Origin: Gammaproteobacteria bacterium
GTDB taxonomy: Bacteria > Pseudomonadota > Gammaproteobacteria > Xanthomonadales > Rhodanobacteraceae
Direction: 5' to 3'
NCBI GenBank assembly: GCA_005877675.1
Contig: VBNZ01000154.1
Span: forward strand, 1 to 14,093
DNA: 14,093 nt
Under the pieces are notes generated by a model. That model was not told where the DNA came from and made no database searches. It saw nothing but the letters and a program-made list of their open reading frames with translations. Each line of letters starts with the position of its first letter. The stretch's first letter is position 1. Below are positions 14,001-14,093 of the stretch, one piece after another. The position numbers and the translations under genes were made by a program.

Positions 14001-14093
14001 TCAGGAGTGGGGCAGGCGCGTTGCAGCTTGGTTAAGCGCGTATGGACGTTCGAAGAAATCGCAGCGTGGCGTGCGCGTATCTGAAATACTCAT
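14001..14093 (-). CDS. open frame at window edge, possibly the C-terminus of an upstream gene
   Basis: A minus-strand frame of 30 codons enters from the right edge and ends at TGA (14001-14003). The first codon in the window happens to be ATG. The encoded stretch (TPRCDFFERPYALNQAATRL) has no recognised domain, and its codon usage is only mildly GC-biased. It may be the tail of a gene lying mostly outside the window or chance. Confidence 0.22.
   Translation of the reverse strand: MSISDTRTPRCDFFERPYALNQAATRLPHS

Overview
The window is a GC-rich, gene-dense piece of bacterial chromosome. Codons end mostly in G or C, ribosome binding sites are AGGAG-like, and putative -10 boxes are TAGAAT, TACACT and TATGAT. 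The gene content (M3 peptidase lipoprotein, BioD, free-methionine-sulfoxide reductase, TfoX C-domain protein, LOG protein, TviB-type dehydrogenase with a CapI-type epimerase, TonB, a Tat-exported phosphocholine phospholipase C) and a near-consensus CRP/Clp box fit a gammaproteobacterium of the Xanthomonadales (Lysobacterales), perhaps Rhodanobacteraceae. The taxonomy is an inference from gene content. I see no phage, transposon, CRISPR array, tRNA or rRNA, and no intergenic stretch longer than about 190 bases.

Left part (1-3430): four minus-strand reading frames. These are the N-terminal 607 residues of a secreted Dcp-like metallopeptidase that runs off the left edge, an unrecognised 117-residue protein, bioD, and a short hydrophobic reading frame just upstream of bioD. 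That last frame has no normal start codon and looks decayed or recoded. A good sigma70 promoter (TTGCCG-N17-TATGAT) points into this group from the right.

Middle (3414-7381): plus-strand msrC and a TfoX C-domain gene face a minus-strand LOG gene across a compact shared hairpin. After a 97-base divergent promoter region comes a two-gene unit, a UDP-N-acetylhexosamine 6-dehydrogenase (TviB/WbpA type) and a CapI-type sugar-nucleotide 4-epimerase. Together they should make a uronic-acid sugar nucleotide for a surface glycan. No glycosyltransferases are in the window.

Right-middle (7388-11005): an NlpC/P60 cell-wall endopeptidase sits behind a near-perfect CRP/Clp site. It is followed by a DUF3574 lipoprotein whose start is unclear, and by an NCS2/AzgA-like permease whose ATG overlaps the DUF3574 stop. 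After that comes an AT-rich 13-6-13 palindrome containing a Zur-like core, directly ahead of a TonB gene. This suggests a TonB controlled by zinc, or by another metal.

Right part (11035-14093): a REP-like hairpin separates tonB from two minus-strand genes, a cysteine-dioxygenase-family cupin and a Tat-exported phosphocholine-specific phospholipase C. Beyond these is a short open frame at the window edge.

No single locus is clearly a new defence or mobile system. The best leads are regulatory or gene-structure oddities: the Zur-like operator on tonB, the CRP/Clp box, the broken or recoded frame coupled to bioD, the ATGTAATG start-stop ahead of the TfoX gene, and the start-less DUF3574 gene.
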